A DNA stretch of 64,000 bases from a virus. The stretch's first letter is position 1. The number at the start of each line of letters is the position of its first letter. The DNA lies in the IMG/VR virus record IMGVR_UViG_3300044981_000387, positions 56,728-120,727 of that record. One strand, 5' to 3'. The position numbers and the translations under genes were made by a program. Below the pieces are notes generated by a model. The model made no database searches and had not been told where the DNA came from. It worked only from the letters and a program-made list of their open reading frames with translations. Shown in pieces: positions 14,452 through 22,708 of the stretch.

Positions 14452-15560
14452 TTCCTATTTATCAGCCCTACTTACCTGTTAGCTGTCTAAACTTTGCGCA
14501 TGATGCCTTAGACTCCACCTGGCTCTCTTCACAGGGTAAATACATCCCCATGGTAACGGAGAAATTGCAAGAGCTGCTCGGAGTCAAGTATGTGCTACCC
14601 GTCAATAACGGCACTTCTGCGTGCCACCTGGTAGCCAAGTGTGTGGCTGAAAAAAAGCACCTATCCGAAGTCATTGTTCCCAACAATGTCTATGTAGCTG
14701 CCTGGAACGCCTTCTTGTTTGACTTTAACTACGACCTATTTGCCATTGATGCCGACCTAACTACTTGGAATATAGATTTACAAGAACTAGATAGGGCCAT
14801 TTACCAACACCCCCATGCTGCCGTATTGATTGTGCATAATGTCGGCAATATCATTAACGTGCCACAACTACAACAAAAATATCCTAATACTGTGTTTGTG
14901 GAAGACAACTGCGAAGGCTTTTTAGGCACATATGAGGGCTCACAATCGGGTACCGCCAGCTATGCTTCTGCCATCTCCTTCTTCGGCAATAAAAACATTA
15001 CCTGTGGGGAGGGCGGGGCATTCCTGACTAACGATGAAGAAGCTTATCATTTTGCTAAAACTACTCATGCCCAAGGCCAGTCTACTCAAAGATTCGTGCA
15101 TGACAAGCTGGGCTATAATTTCAGGATAACCAATATACAAGCAGCAATTTTATATGGACAATTACAAATATTACCTGATATTTTAGATATGAAAGAAAAA
15201 ATATTTGATAAATATCGACAGGTCTTAAAAAATAGAGAAGATATCCTAATACAATCATCGCCACCTAATACCCAGCATGCTAATTGGATGATGGGCATCA
15301 GGATTCCTGGCCACAAAAATTATCAAAATGCCGAGTTATATTTTAAGTCGAATGGTGTGGAAATACGACCTATGTTCTATCCTATTTCTGCTCATAAATA
15401 TCTTAACAATAACTATATAGTATCTTGGACAAATTGTAATAATGCCACATTACTTAATAATGAGTGTTTTATTCTACCAAGTTATCCGGGTTTAACTTCC
15501 AAAGAACAATCACACATCTTAAAAACTTTGGAAGATTATCTAATAACTGTGGAGAGATAA
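14448..15560 (+). CDS. DegT/DnrJ/EryC1 family sugar aminotransferase
   Basis: 370 aa, usual length. PLP fold type I: IPIYQPYLP at the start, NNGTSACHL (phosphate-binding), FVEDNCEGF (Asp that pairs with the PLP nitrogen), SFFGNKNITCGEGGAF with the Schiff-base Lys, and YNFRITNIQAAI. Family members turn 4-keto sugars into 4-amino sugars; with a GDP-mannose dehydratase in the same operon, GDP-perosamine synthase is the best guess. Starts at ATG 14448 with GAGAGG upstream. Base composition shifts from GC-richer in the first 650 bases to AT-rich after about 15,120, which hints at a mosaic origin. Confidence 0.88.
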   Translation: MIPIYQPYLPVSCLNFAHDALDSTWLSSQGKYIPMVTEKLQELLGVKYVLPVNNGTSACHLVAKCVAEKKHLSEVIVPNNVYVAAWNAFLFDFNYDLFAIDADLTTWNIDLQELDRAIYQHPHAAVLIVHNVGNIINVPQLQQKYPNTVFVEDNCEGFLGTYEGSQSGTASYASAISFFGNKNITCGEGGAFLTNDEEAYHFAKTTHAQGQSTQRFVHDKLGYNFRITNIQAAILYGQLQILPDILDMKEKIFDKYRQVLKNREDILIQSSPPNTQHANWMMGIRIPGHKNYQNAELYFKSNGVEIRPMFYPISAHKYLNNNYIVSWTNCNNATLLNNECFILPSYPGLTSKEQSHILKTLEDYLITVER

Positions 15561-16228
15561 TGGAATCTGAAAAGATATTTGAGGCAGTTTGTGATCCAAA
15601 AAATATTGATTTTGTTAAAAACATCATTAATGTAATGGAGCCAGATCTTGTCATAGGGCCACACCTAATGAATATTCTAAATAAAAATCAAGCAGAAACG
15701 CGAGGATTTGTTGCTTGGGCAGCCAAATATCTTCAACCAAAAAACTATTTAGAAATAGGCATTAGAACTGGATGGTCAATGGCTATGGTCGCTGTCGCAG
15801 CCCCACAATGTGCACTATATGGTTTTGATAATTGGGAAACCAATTATGCTGGCTCTCCTAATCCAGGTCCTAATTTTGTTGCAAAAGAAATGAAAAAATT
15901 AGGATATCAAAAAGAGATTCATTTCATTGATGGAGATAGTCATCAAACTGTTCCAGAGTTTTTTAGAATCAATCCTTCTATGGAGTTTGATCTGATCTTG
16001 GTTGATGGTGATCACTCTGATACGGGCGCTTTAGATGATCTGAAAAATACCATGCCACATGTCAAAATAGGTGGCATATTACTATTTGATGACATCGTAT
16101 TAAATCCCAATCATGGTGGTCATTTAGACCAAGTTTTTAAGAACATACAGGTGTTATATCCTAATTTTGAGTATCATGCTTTTACCAAAAATGATCCTGG
16201 AGTCGGTATCGCCATCAAAATTAAATAA
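15560..16228 (+). CDS. Class I SAM methyltransferase (Methyltransf_24 type)
   Basis: 222 aa, TAATG overlap with the aminotransferase. YLEIGIRTGWSMAMVA is motif I, ALYGFDNWE the following acidic strand, DLILVDGDHSDTGALDDL the typical D-G-x-H loop of Methyltransf_24 and CmcI-like enzymes, GGILLFDDI motif VI. Likely a sugar O-methyltransferase, judged by context. Confidence 0.85.
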   Translation: MESEKIFEAVCDPKNIDFVKNIINVMEPDLVIGPHLMNILNKNQAETRGFVAWAAKYLQPKNYLEIGIRTGWSMAMVAVAAPQCALYGFDNWETNYAGSPNPGPNFVAKEMKKLGYQKEIHFIDGDSHQTVPEFFRINPSMEFDLILVDGDHSDTGALDDLKNTMPHVKIGGILLFDDIVLNPNHGGHLDQVFKNIQVLYPNFEYHAFTKNDPGVGIAIKIK

Positions 16229-16229
16229 T

Positions 16230-16928
16230 ATGCTACATAAAATTATATGTCCAATTTGTCAGTATCAAGAGGAGGGATTTAAGACTCTCGAAAGTGATTG
16301 TATTTTTATACCTATTGAAGGTTTGGATCAACATTTAATAAGATATCAATGTCCTAACTGTGATGTTATTTTTGGGACTCAGCAAATGTTGGGTTTATCC
16401 AAATATGAACTAAAAAATGCATATCAAAAACTTTTTGACAGTGGACATAAAGATGGGGATGAAAATAGCGTCAAGTGTGAAATAAATAATTTATTAATTC
16501 TTAATCCAAACTCAAATAGAGTATATCTTAATTGGGGAGCAGGAACATCGGTAGCTAGTGACAAAGCGAAACTACTAGGCTTTACTTTGTTAAACTTTGA
16601 TCCATTTGTAATAGATTCTTCTAAATATATTAGTAAAGATCAATTAAAAAATACTAAGTTTGACGGCATAATTTCACACAATGTTCTAGAACATTTGCAG
16701 GATCCGATATCCGAACTAGAGCTTATGAAGTCTTTTCTAAAACCTGAAGCAAGTATGATTCACTCTACCCCATGTTATAGGTATAGCTATGAGTATACAA
16801 AATATCATTTATTCTTTTTTGAAGGACGATCCTTGGATGTTATTTGTGAAAAAACTAAATTAACATATAAATATATGGACTCTTTCATGGGAACTTACGT
16901 AGTTAAATATGATATAAAGAAAGAATAA
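16230..16928 (+). CDS. Zinc-knuckle SAM methyltransferase
   Basis: 232 aa from ATG 16230. N-terminal IICPICQYQEEGF and YQCPNCDVIF give four Cys for one zinc; then VYLNWGAGTSVASDKA (degenerate motif I), LNFDPF and FDGIISHNVLEHLQDP (methyltransferase 11/12 signature). C-terminal STPCYRYSYEYTKYHLFFF. This order is typical of sugar C- or O-methyltransferases in polysaccharide clusters. Confidence 0.8.
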   Translation: MLHKIICPICQYQEEGFKTLESDCIFIPIEGLDQHLIRYQCPNCDVIFGTQQMLGLSKYELKNAYQKLFDSGHKDGDENSVKCEINNLLILNPNSNRVYLNWGAGTSVASDKAKLLGFTLLNFDPFVIDSSKYISKDQLKNTKFDGIISHNVLEHLQDPISELELMKSFLKPEASMIHSTPCYRYSYEYTKYHLFFFEGRSLDVICEKTKLTYKYMDSFMGTYVVKYDIKKE

Positions 16929-16929
16929 A

Positions 16930-17916
16930 ATGAAGACTGCATGTATAACTGGCATTACGGGACAAACAGGATCGTACCTGGCTGATCTTTTGTTAGATAA
17001 AGGTTATGTAGTTCATGGCCTGAAACGACGTAGTAGTGTCTTCAATACTGAGCGTATTGATCATATTAAGAATGGTAATCTGAAATTATACTACGGCGAC
17101 TTAACCGATTATTCCTCCTTGGTAAGTTGGATATCTGATATTAAACCAGATCTCTTTTTCAATATGGCAGCTCAAAGCCACGTTAAAATTAGCTTTGATG
17201 TTCCAGAATATACTATGGACGTAACTGGGGTAGGCGTCATGCGTGTGTTAGAGGCCATTCGTAAAAATAGTGCCAACACCAGATTTTTAACTGCTTCTTC
17301 TAGTGAAATGTTTGGTTCCACCCCACCTCCACAGAATGAATTAACGCCCTTCCATCCAAGAAGCCCCTATGGTATTGCTAAAATAGCTGGATACTATACT
17401 TGTATCAATTATCGTGAAGCCTATAATATCCATGCTTGTAATGCTATCTCCTTCAATCATGAGAGTCCTCGACGCGGTGAAAACTTTGTCACTCGTAAGA
17501 TTACTCGTGCTGCTACTCGAATCAAATTGGGTTTGCAAGATAAAGTGGTGTTAGGCAATCTGAGTGCTAAGCGAGACTGGTCACATGCGGCTGATGTCGC
17601 TGAGGCTATGTATCGAATTATCACCGCTCCAACTCCTGATGATTATGTAGTAGCTAGTGGAGAGATGCACTCGGTAGAAGAGTTTGCGCAGTTGGTATTC
17701 AGCAAACTAGAGCTTAATTATTTAGACTATATAGAGTTTGATGCCAGCTATCTACGCCCCACCGAAGTAGATGCTTTATGTGGTGATGCGTCTAAGTTAA
17801 GAAACAATCTGGGTTGGAGACCACAATATAATTTCCAACAGTTAATTGATGAAATGGTGGATGCTGATATGGAGTTAGCTAAAAAAGAGAAATTACTTCA
17901 GGACAGCTCCAAGTGA
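16930..17916 (+). CDS. gmd: GDP-mannose 4,6-dehydratase
   Basis: 328 aa. Extended short-chain dehydrogenase: ITGITGQTGSYLADLL binds NADP, HGLKRRSSVFNTERIDH is the Gmd/RR loop, AAQSHVKISF, then SSSEMFG and the catalytic YGIAK. C-terminal YLRPTEVDALCGDASKLRN matches Gmd. It converts GDP-mannose to GDP-4-keto-6-deoxymannose, the branch point for fucose, rhamnose and perosamine. No fucose synthase is in the window, while an aminotransferase is, so GDP-perosamine is favoured. Ends overlapping a GTG start. Confidence 0.92.
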   Translation: MKTACITGITGQTGSYLADLLLDKGYVVHGLKRRSSVFNTERIDHIKNGNLKLYYGDLTDYSSLVSWISDIKPDLFFNMAAQSHVKISFDVPEYTMDVTGVGVMRVLEAIRKNSANTRFLTASSSEMFGSTPPPQNELTPFHPRSPYGIAKIAGYYTCINYREAYNIHACNAISFNHESPRRGENFVTRKITRAATRIKLGLQDKVVLGNLSAKRDWSHAADVAEAMYRIITAPTPDDYVVASGEMHSVEEFAQLVFSKLELNYLDYIEFDASYLRPTEVDALCGDASKLRNNLGWRPQYNFQQLIDEMVDADMELAKKEKLLQDSSK

Positions 17917-18737
17917 AGAAACAAATAGGCATGGACATCAATGTGGGAATTGGTGATCACTTATTCTTGCGCATCTTTATGGATGGCATTAAAGATCAAT
18001 ATGACAAAATTGCTATCACTCACTCTAAACCAGGAATGGCCTTTTGGCACAACAACGATGCCGCCCGCTGGGATTTTAACCTCAAACTAGGTCAGTTGGT
18101 TTTTAGTGAGCCTCCCTATGTCCTGGTGCCTAACGCTCGTTTCCCCTTTTATCCCAATGCCAGAATTATCAATGAGCTAAACAAGAAGCCGGTCAAACCC
18201 AATTTAGATTGCTTATGTGTAGGCACATCGCTTAACATTGATAAATATGTGGTGCTAACTACTAAAGTTAGACACATTGCTGCCCATGACCTTGAGGCAG
18301 CTAAAGTTAAGTTAACACCCGCCCTACAGCGCTTAACTAACAAATATATCGTTATTATCTCGGGAGAACGAGAGGTACAACGTACCAAAGAATATGAGGC
18401 AGAATGTAATAAGCTCATAGTGCATGGTCTGTACGATTATTTCGTCAGCGTTTTACCCAAAGAAAGAACCTTAGATCTCAGTATTCCCGCCTTAGGTGTC
18501 ACCTGCTCCACCATGCCAAAATTACAACAAGACTGCCTCATCATGAAAGAGGCGGAAGCCGTCATTAACTTTGGTATTGGCGGCAACCTATGGATCTCTA
18601 CCTGTGTGGCCAATCGTACTATTGGATGGCATAATGATGCCGACACCACTATGGATTTGATGCAAGGGTATCCCAATTACCAGGTAACCAGGGACCTAGA
18701 TCAATTTATTAGTTTCTTGGATAAGCTATCCGAGTAA
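17913..18737 (+). CDS. Glycosyltransferase-like protein, paralogue of 13600-14451
   Basis: 274 aa with GTG start inside the gmd stop (GTGA); an ATG six codons later is possible. Shares FSEPPY, KPNLDCLCVGTSLN, LDLSIPALG and QQDCLIMKEAEAVINFGIGG with its paralogue, so the pair flanks the operon after duplication. N-terminal GIGDHLFLRIFMDGIKDQYD resembles GT9-like enzymes. Specific donor or acceptor not predictable. Last gene of the sugar operon, convergent with the GT92-like gene (12-base overlap). Confidence 0.6.
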   Translation: MKKQIGMDINVGIGDHLFLRIFMDGIKDQYDKIAITHSKPGMAFWHNNDAARWDFNLKLGQLVFSEPPYVLVPNARFPFYPNARIINELNKKPVKPNLDCLCVGTSLNIDKYVVLTTKVRHIAAHDLEAAKVKLTPALQRLTNKYIVIISGEREVQRTKEYEAECNKLIVHGLYDYFVSVLPKERTLDLSIPALGVTCSTMPKLQQDCLIMKEAEAVINFGIGGNLWISTCVANRTIGWHNDADTTMDLMQGYPNYQVTRDLDQFISFLDKLSE

Positions 18738-19514
18738 AACCTTAGTGGGCTCAATGAAACGAAAAATACTGGTATCTTGTTCGATACAAACGCTATCAAT
18801 GCTCTCAAAATGATGTAATTGGGCGGTAGGTAAATGGGCAGCATCGGCTCTTCCTTTAGCCATCTTAGCATGAAAATCTTCTAAAGATTTGATAGTATAA
18901 TGGTTAAGCTGAATAGTCTCCACATTATGAGTTTTACTCCACGCATTAGGAATGCCGGCGAAATCCTCTCCAACAGCGAAAAAACCGTGTTGTGGTACAA
19001 AATAGTGTGGATTACTGCCAGCACACTGTATTTTAGAAGGTTGGATGATGGCTTTGGTATGTAAGTTCTCTTTATAAGAACTAGGACTAGAATGAGTATA
19101 GTTTTCTATCACTAATCCTGTTGGACGTGTGATATGACCGCTGGAACCAAAAATAACCCAATTAACTTGCAAGCTAGAGTAATTACCGAAATTATCTAGC
19201 ACATCCAAAACAGAATCAGTTTTCTTAGGCACCAAGAACTCATCACAATCGATCATGGCTATCCACTGACTATCACCCCCAAATCGGCGCAAACAATCGT
19301 TATAAGCGGGCATCTGCTTACTGGGACCAGGGAACTCAATACAGGTGACGTATTGAGCGGCAATCTCTTGAGCCAGAGTCTCGCGAACTGGTACCGTACT
19401 GTCGTTATCATAAATGTAGATATGCTCTACCCCCACCAGACGATGGTAGTTGACCCACTCTCGCAAACCATACTGCTCGTTTTTTGCGATACCACAAATT
19501 GAGAGCTTATACAT
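18726..19514 (-). CDS. Glycosyltransferase family 92-like protein
   Basis: 262 aa. GIAKNEQYGLREWVNYHRLVG near the N-terminus and IYIYDNDST, then WIAMIDCDEFLVP (D-x-D), then LNHYTIKSLEDFHAKMAKGR form the DUF23/GT92 signature. GT-A inverting galactosyltransferases are known in this family. Probably completes the glycan made by the convergent operon. One of only four genes here that end in TAG. TAATG overlap with the upstream small gene. Confidence 0.85.
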   Translation of the reverse strand: MYKLSICGIAKNEQYGLREWVNYHRLVGVEHIYIYDNDSTVPVRETLAQEIAAQYVTCIEFPGPSKQMPAYNDCLRRFGGDSQWIAMIDCDEFLVPKKTDSVLDVLDNFGNYSSLQVNWVIFGSSGHITRPTGLVIENYTHSSPSSYKENLHTKAIIQPSKIQCAGSNPHYFVPQHGFFAVGEDFAGIPNAWSKTHNVETIQLNHYTIKSLEDFHAKMAKGRADAAHLPTAQLHHFESIDSVCIEQDTSIFRFIEPTKVLLG

Positions 19515-19681
19515 TAGTCCTCATTGCTTGGTCGCTTACGGATGATCACAACCTCGGGAACTTTAGCTTCCGTTTGGTTAGAAAAATTGCATTTGCGACA
19601 CTTAATTTTCTTGTTAATAGCACGAGCATTGCCGACAATATCTGCCTCACCCAAACATATTTTACAACGTAAAATCTTCAT
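19514..19681 (-). CDS. Zinc-ribbon protein, 55 aa
   Basis: Starts at ATG 19681 (MKILRCKICLGEADIVGNAR). Two pairs, C-K-I-C and C-R-K-C, 22 residues apart, form one zinc ribbon. The basic tail VVIIRKRPSNED follows. The longer frame to 19735 has no ribosome site. Function unknown. Confidence 0.7.
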   Translation of the reverse strand: MKILRCKICLGEADIVGNARAINKKIKCRKCNFSNQTEAKVPEVVIIRKRPSNED

Positions 19682-19694
19682 AATATTATCTATA

Positions 19695-20210
19695 TCACTC
19701 TTCGTGATCAAATGATACAATAGTGAAACGATCATCCAATAAGGGCTCTACTATCGGTTTCACATCTGCCCATACTAATCCGCCTATCCCTACACCCATC
19801 CTTGGACATACGATCCCCTTCAACTCAAACCTATATACCATCTTAACTAATTCTTCTGCCGACTGTTTAATTAGAGATAATTTGGCTCCCTCTAATAAAC
19901 TATCAATAGTAGGAAAACTAATTATTAGTGTCTTAAACTTTTTCTCCTTAATTATTTTAAGAGATGGTTCAATATAATTTCCTTCTTTATCTAAAGCACC
20001 AATTACGAATGGAACATTAGTTCCAAAGTTCTTTAAGCATTTACCTAACCTTAAACTGGTCTCTGGCCAACGACGTGCACACACGCCCGCACAACCACCG
20101 CCCATACACGCCTCACCATCCTCAGTATAGTGTGAATTAGTAGTGATGCAAATGGCATCCACACCTTCTTCCATAATGGTAGCGAACAAATCGGCTTTAC
20201 GTTCTTTCAT
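19695..20210 (-). CDS. Macro-domain-like protein (ADP-ribose binding), Cys-rich loop
   Basis: 171 aa. Begins with DLFATIMEEGVDAICITTNS, the beta-alpha-N pattern of macro domains (G/A-IVN-TN), followed by a Cys-rich insertion CMGGGCAGVCARRWPE in place of the usual GGGV loop, and later CPRMGVGIGGLVWADVKPI, the P-x-x-G-x-G-G-L pattern of the C-terminal half. Macro domains bind or hydrolyse ADP-ribose. The altered GGG loop makes a specialised version likely. A second, different macro protein lies at 51400. ATGA overlap with the HEAT-like gene. Confidence 0.75.
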   Translation of the reverse strand: MKERKADLFATIMEEGVDAICITTNSHYTEDGEACMGGGCAGVCARRWPETSLRLGKCLKNFGTNVPFVIGALDKEGNYIEPSLKIIKEKKFKTLIISFPTIDSLLEGAKLSLIKQSAEELVKMVYRFELKGIVCPRMGVGIGGLVWADVKPIVEPLLDDRFTIVSFDHEE

Positions 20211-20560
20211 GGCAGAGCTCCGAAATCTTTGAGAATACTATCAGCATACTCTCTAATAGTTGGAGAGGGATCGATAGTAGACATAGATTGTAATTTATCA
20301 AGAATGTCTTGAGGCGGCTTCTTCTCCATGTAAAAAGAAGAAAGGCCAATCATAGCGCCTTCGCGTACCACAGCGTTGATATGTTTGAGTAGTTGTCGAA
20401 GAGTGGGAAGCACCATATTTTCGTCGGTAACTTCACCACCTAACAACTCAGCCCCAAAAGTCAACAAATAGGTGTCGGCGTTGGGGCTGGTTAAAAGACG
20501 TACAAGTTCTTTGGGATTGTTTTGTACCATAGCTTTGAGTTGGATTTCGGAGTAGCTCAT
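20207..20560 (-). CDS. HEAT-repeat-like helical protein
   Basis: 117 aa, all-helical. LRQLLKHINAVVREGAMIGLS and PTIREYADSILKDFG show the V-R-x-x-A pattern of HEAT repeats; about three repeats fit. Commonly a protein-interaction scaffold. Coupled by ATGA to both neighbours. Confidence 0.65.
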   Translation of the reverse strand: MSYSEIQLKAMVQNNPKELVRLLTSPNADTYLLTFGAELLGGEVTDENMVLPTLRQLLKHINAVVREGAMIGLSSFYMEKKPPQDILDKLQSMSTIDPSPTIREYADSILKDFGALP

Positions 20561-21279
20561 CTGACCTCGTAGTTGGATTGGTAATAGACTTGTTTAGCTG
20601 AAACTTGTATAATTTCTTTCGTCTCCCATATTAAAGCGCTTAGGCGCCCGCCGAAGCAGCAGCCCGTATCCAAACCATAACAGGTGACACCGGAAGCCTT
20701 TTCTTCAATGAGTGGGTTCTCAAAAGAGCAAACATTATGGCCATAGACAACGGATTTAGGGCCATACCAAAAATCCGTCCAAAAGATGGCACCCGCCTCT
20801 TTTTTACCGAGCTTGTTAATTTTCTTTAGACTAACAAATCTTCGATTAGCGTCAGTATATCGCAGATACATCAAATCATCTTTGGTTTGATTAGAAAGCA
20901 AAATGCCGGGCTTTAACCCGGCATGCACAGCGACAACATCTTCCAACTCAATATAAGTTGGCATGTTAACAATATAGTTTATGTCCTCATCAGATAATTT
21001 AGTATAAAAATCTTTGCGATCGTAAACGTCTACCCTAGAACCTTGAGATCGAAACCATTTGAGGAACTTATGTTCATGATTACCCATGACACACTCCAAG
21101 TTCAACTCCCTAGCTCTCTTGACTACCGCCAAAGAGTCTGGGCCCCTGTCCACCAAGTCTCCTAATAAGATAAGTCTATCATGTTCCGCATTATATGAGA
21201 GCTTTTGCAGCAACTCATTAAACTCATCTACACATCCGTGTATATCGCCAACAAATATAAGACGCTCTTTAATTTCCAT
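20557..21279 (-). CDS. PPP-family metallophosphatase (lambda phosphatase/ApaH type)
   Basis: 240 aa. FVGDIHGCVDEFNELL, LLGDLVDRGPDS and VMGNHEHKFL are the three PPP metal motifs; AVHAGLKPG and VYGHNV follow. Members dephosphorylate Ser/Thr/Tyr phosphoproteins or split Ap4A. Similar in size to lambda phosphatase. Which substrate applies cannot be told from motifs. Overlaps the upstream gene by 11 bases. Confidence 0.88.
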   Translation of the reverse strand: MEIKERLIFVGDIHGCVDEFNELLQKLSYNAEHDRLILLGDLVDRGPDSLAVVKRARELNLECVMGNHEHKFLKWFRSQGSRVDVYDRKDFYTKLSDEDINYIVNMPTYIELEDVVAVHAGLKPGILLSNQTKDDLMYLRYTDANRRFVSLKKINKLGKKEAGAIFWTDFWYGPKSVVYGHNVCSFENPLIEEKASGVTCYGLDTGCCFGGRLSALIWETKEIIQVSAKQVYYQSNYEVR

Positions 21280-21538
21280 CCCTCTTCAACTCTTCTTTCT
21301 TGCCACTATCAATAGAGGGTTGCGGATCATCAAAGACAAGTAAAGTTCGACCTTCATGTCCATGAACCTGTATCACATCATCAATAGAATGATAAAGATT
21401 AATGCTGCCATACTTACCTAGCCAGTGAACAACAGCCTCACCAGTATCAGTAAATAAGCAACCTTCTGCTACTCTTCCGCAACCACTTACGCCTGACGCA
21501 TCTTCCAATCTATCGAAATGAAATCTACGTAATCCCAT
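21269..21538 (-). CDS. Conserved small phage protein, 89 aa
   Basis: Begins MGLRRFHFDRLEDASGVSG and contains VAEGCLFTDTGEAVVHWLG and IQVHGHEGRTLLVF. Short proteins of this exact order (RFxFxRxEDxSGVSGTG, then HGHxG) are widespread in phages; their function is not known to me. AAGGA precedes the ATG. First gene of the operon read from the promoter at 21590. Confidence 0.8.
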   Translation of the reverse strand: MGLRRFHFDRLEDASGVSGCGRVAEGCLFTDTGEAVVHWLGKYGSINLYHSIDDVIQVHGHEGRTLLVFDDPQPSIDSGKKEELKRDGN

Positions 21539-21589
21539 AAAAGTATCCTTGGTTATTCCCTCGTATAATTGATGTCTCGTTATTCACAT

Positions 21590-21617
21590 AATATAACTCA
21601 GCTCCCAAGGGCGTCAA
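21590..21617 (-). promoter_or_regulatory. Sigma-70-type promoter
   Basis: Minus strand TTGACG (21617-21612), 16-base spacer, TATATT (21595-21590), about 50 bases before the 89-aa gene. Likely drives 21538 down to the macro-domain gene. The -35 overlaps the region just after the RNA ligase stop. Confidence 0.7.
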
Positions 21618-21623
21618 GAGCCA

Positions 21624-22304
21624 TTATTTTGCTAATTTCAGCTTATTCTTAATAATTTCCTGGTCTTTCCAATGTTCTGACGTCTGCACATGATTAGCAC
21701 GCACGCACTTCATTACACAGGTTGAAAAGTCTTTATCATCAAATAATTCAGAAACACGAACCACTACGCCCTCTCTTATACCACCACAAGCAGAGGGTTG
21801 AATCATTAAAGATTCCGTTAATTCTCGCAATTCTTTTTCAGAATGAACTTGTCCATCCCATAACACCGGAACGGTGGGCACTTCAATTTCTTGTGCCCAC
21901 ATTTTCACCTCTTCCCAAGAAGCCCAATCATCAAAATCACGATCATAAGGGTTTAGATATCTAACACCAAATAAAAGAAAATATCCTGGTAATTCTGAAT
22001 ATTCAATAGAATGTTTAGCATAACACCACTCACCAAATAATTGTTCACAGCCGCCAATATGATGTTTGATTGCGGCGTGTAAAGCTTTAAGACCATCAAA
22101 GGATGCGTGGGAAGGCGGACCTGAATGGGTGCGGGCAAAGCATCCAGTTAATTCCAGTGAGGTATTGCTGCCATCGACCTTTTCCGTAATAACAATGGGG
22201 ACACCGATAAGACGAGACAGATCGGTAGCGATCTTGTCGTCATTAGTTGCACCCTTGCTCCATGGTAAATGGAAAGTGCGATTGTATTTAGGGGAATCCA
22301 TCAT
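21624..22304 (-). CDS. RNA ligase (Rnl2/small RNA ligase type)
   Basis: 226 aa. TEKVDGSNTSLE holds the adenylated Lys (K-x-D-G), LFGEWCYAKHS is the E-W motif, FLLFGVRY, then GIREGVVVRVSE (motif IV, EG.VVR) and VMKCVRANH (motif V). These are the nucleotidyltransferase motifs of phage RNA ligases. No C-terminal domain like that of T4 Rnl2, so it is a minimal ligase. ATG ATG at the start; either could serve. Forms, with the Rnl1-like ligase and two kinase/phosphatases, a probable RNA repair set. Confidence 0.85.
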   Translation of the reverse strand: MMDSPKYNRTFHLPWSKGATNDDKIATDLSRLIGVPIVITEKVDGSNTSLELTGCFARTHSGPPSHASFDGLKALHAAIKHHIGGCEQLFGEWCYAKHSIEYSELPGYFLLFGVRYLNPYDRDFDDWASWEEVKMWAQEIEVPTVPVLWDGQVHSEKELRELTESLMIQPSACGGIREGVVVRVSELFDDKDFSTCVMKCVRANHVQTSEHWKDQEIIKNKLKLAK

Positions 22305-22321
22305 TATTCTCGCATATTTAC

Positions 22322-22708
22322 ATGATTGAATTGATCACACACGGTATTAATTTACTACGATGTAAGTTTAGGGATGTTGGCATTTCGACTAAACGATCGG
22401 GTCGGTGGCCCACGGTGGAGAAACATTTCCGAGAAGAACATCCAACTTGTGCCGCATGTGGTGGAACTAAAAACATTAACATCCATCACATTCATCCTTT
22501 TCATGTTTTTCCAGCTTTAGAATTAGATCCCAATAATTTAATAACATTATGCATGGGAAAATTAGAATGCCACCTTCAACTTGGACATTTTGGAAACTTC
22601 AAGTTTTACAATCCCAATATTAGAAAAGATGCTGCCACAGTTTTGGCTTATCCCGATAAGTTTGATGATATCGTTAAAGAATCTATGGCTAATAGAAAAG
22701 TTAACTAA
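22322..22708 (+). CDS. HNH endonuclease
   Basis: 128 aa. CAACGGTKNINIHHIHPFHV, then LDPNNLITLC and ECHLQLGH form a beta-beta-alpha-metal HNH site with two structural Cys pairs. Basic N-terminus (FRDVGISTKRSGRWPTVE). The only plus-strand gene in this stretch; its lone position between two ligases, divergent from one and overlapping the convergent neighbour by 8 bases, is typical of a free-standing homing-type HNH gene. Confidence 0.85.
   Translation: MIELITHGINLLRCKFRDVGISTKRSGRWPTVEKHFREEHPTCAACGGTKNINIHHIHPFHVFPALELDPNNLITLCMGKLECHLQLGHFGNFKFYNPNIRKDAATVLAYPDKFDDIVKESMANRKVN

Noticed and set aside
16167-16230. Upstream extension of the zinc-knuckle methyltransferase to 16167
   Set aside because: That stretch codes for the end of the previous methyltransferase; the ATG at 16230 follows its stop by one base.
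22322-22708. HNH gene as part of an insertion sequence or intron
   Set aside because: No terminal inverted repeats, target duplications or split host gene could be seen; best left as a free-standing endonuclease gene.
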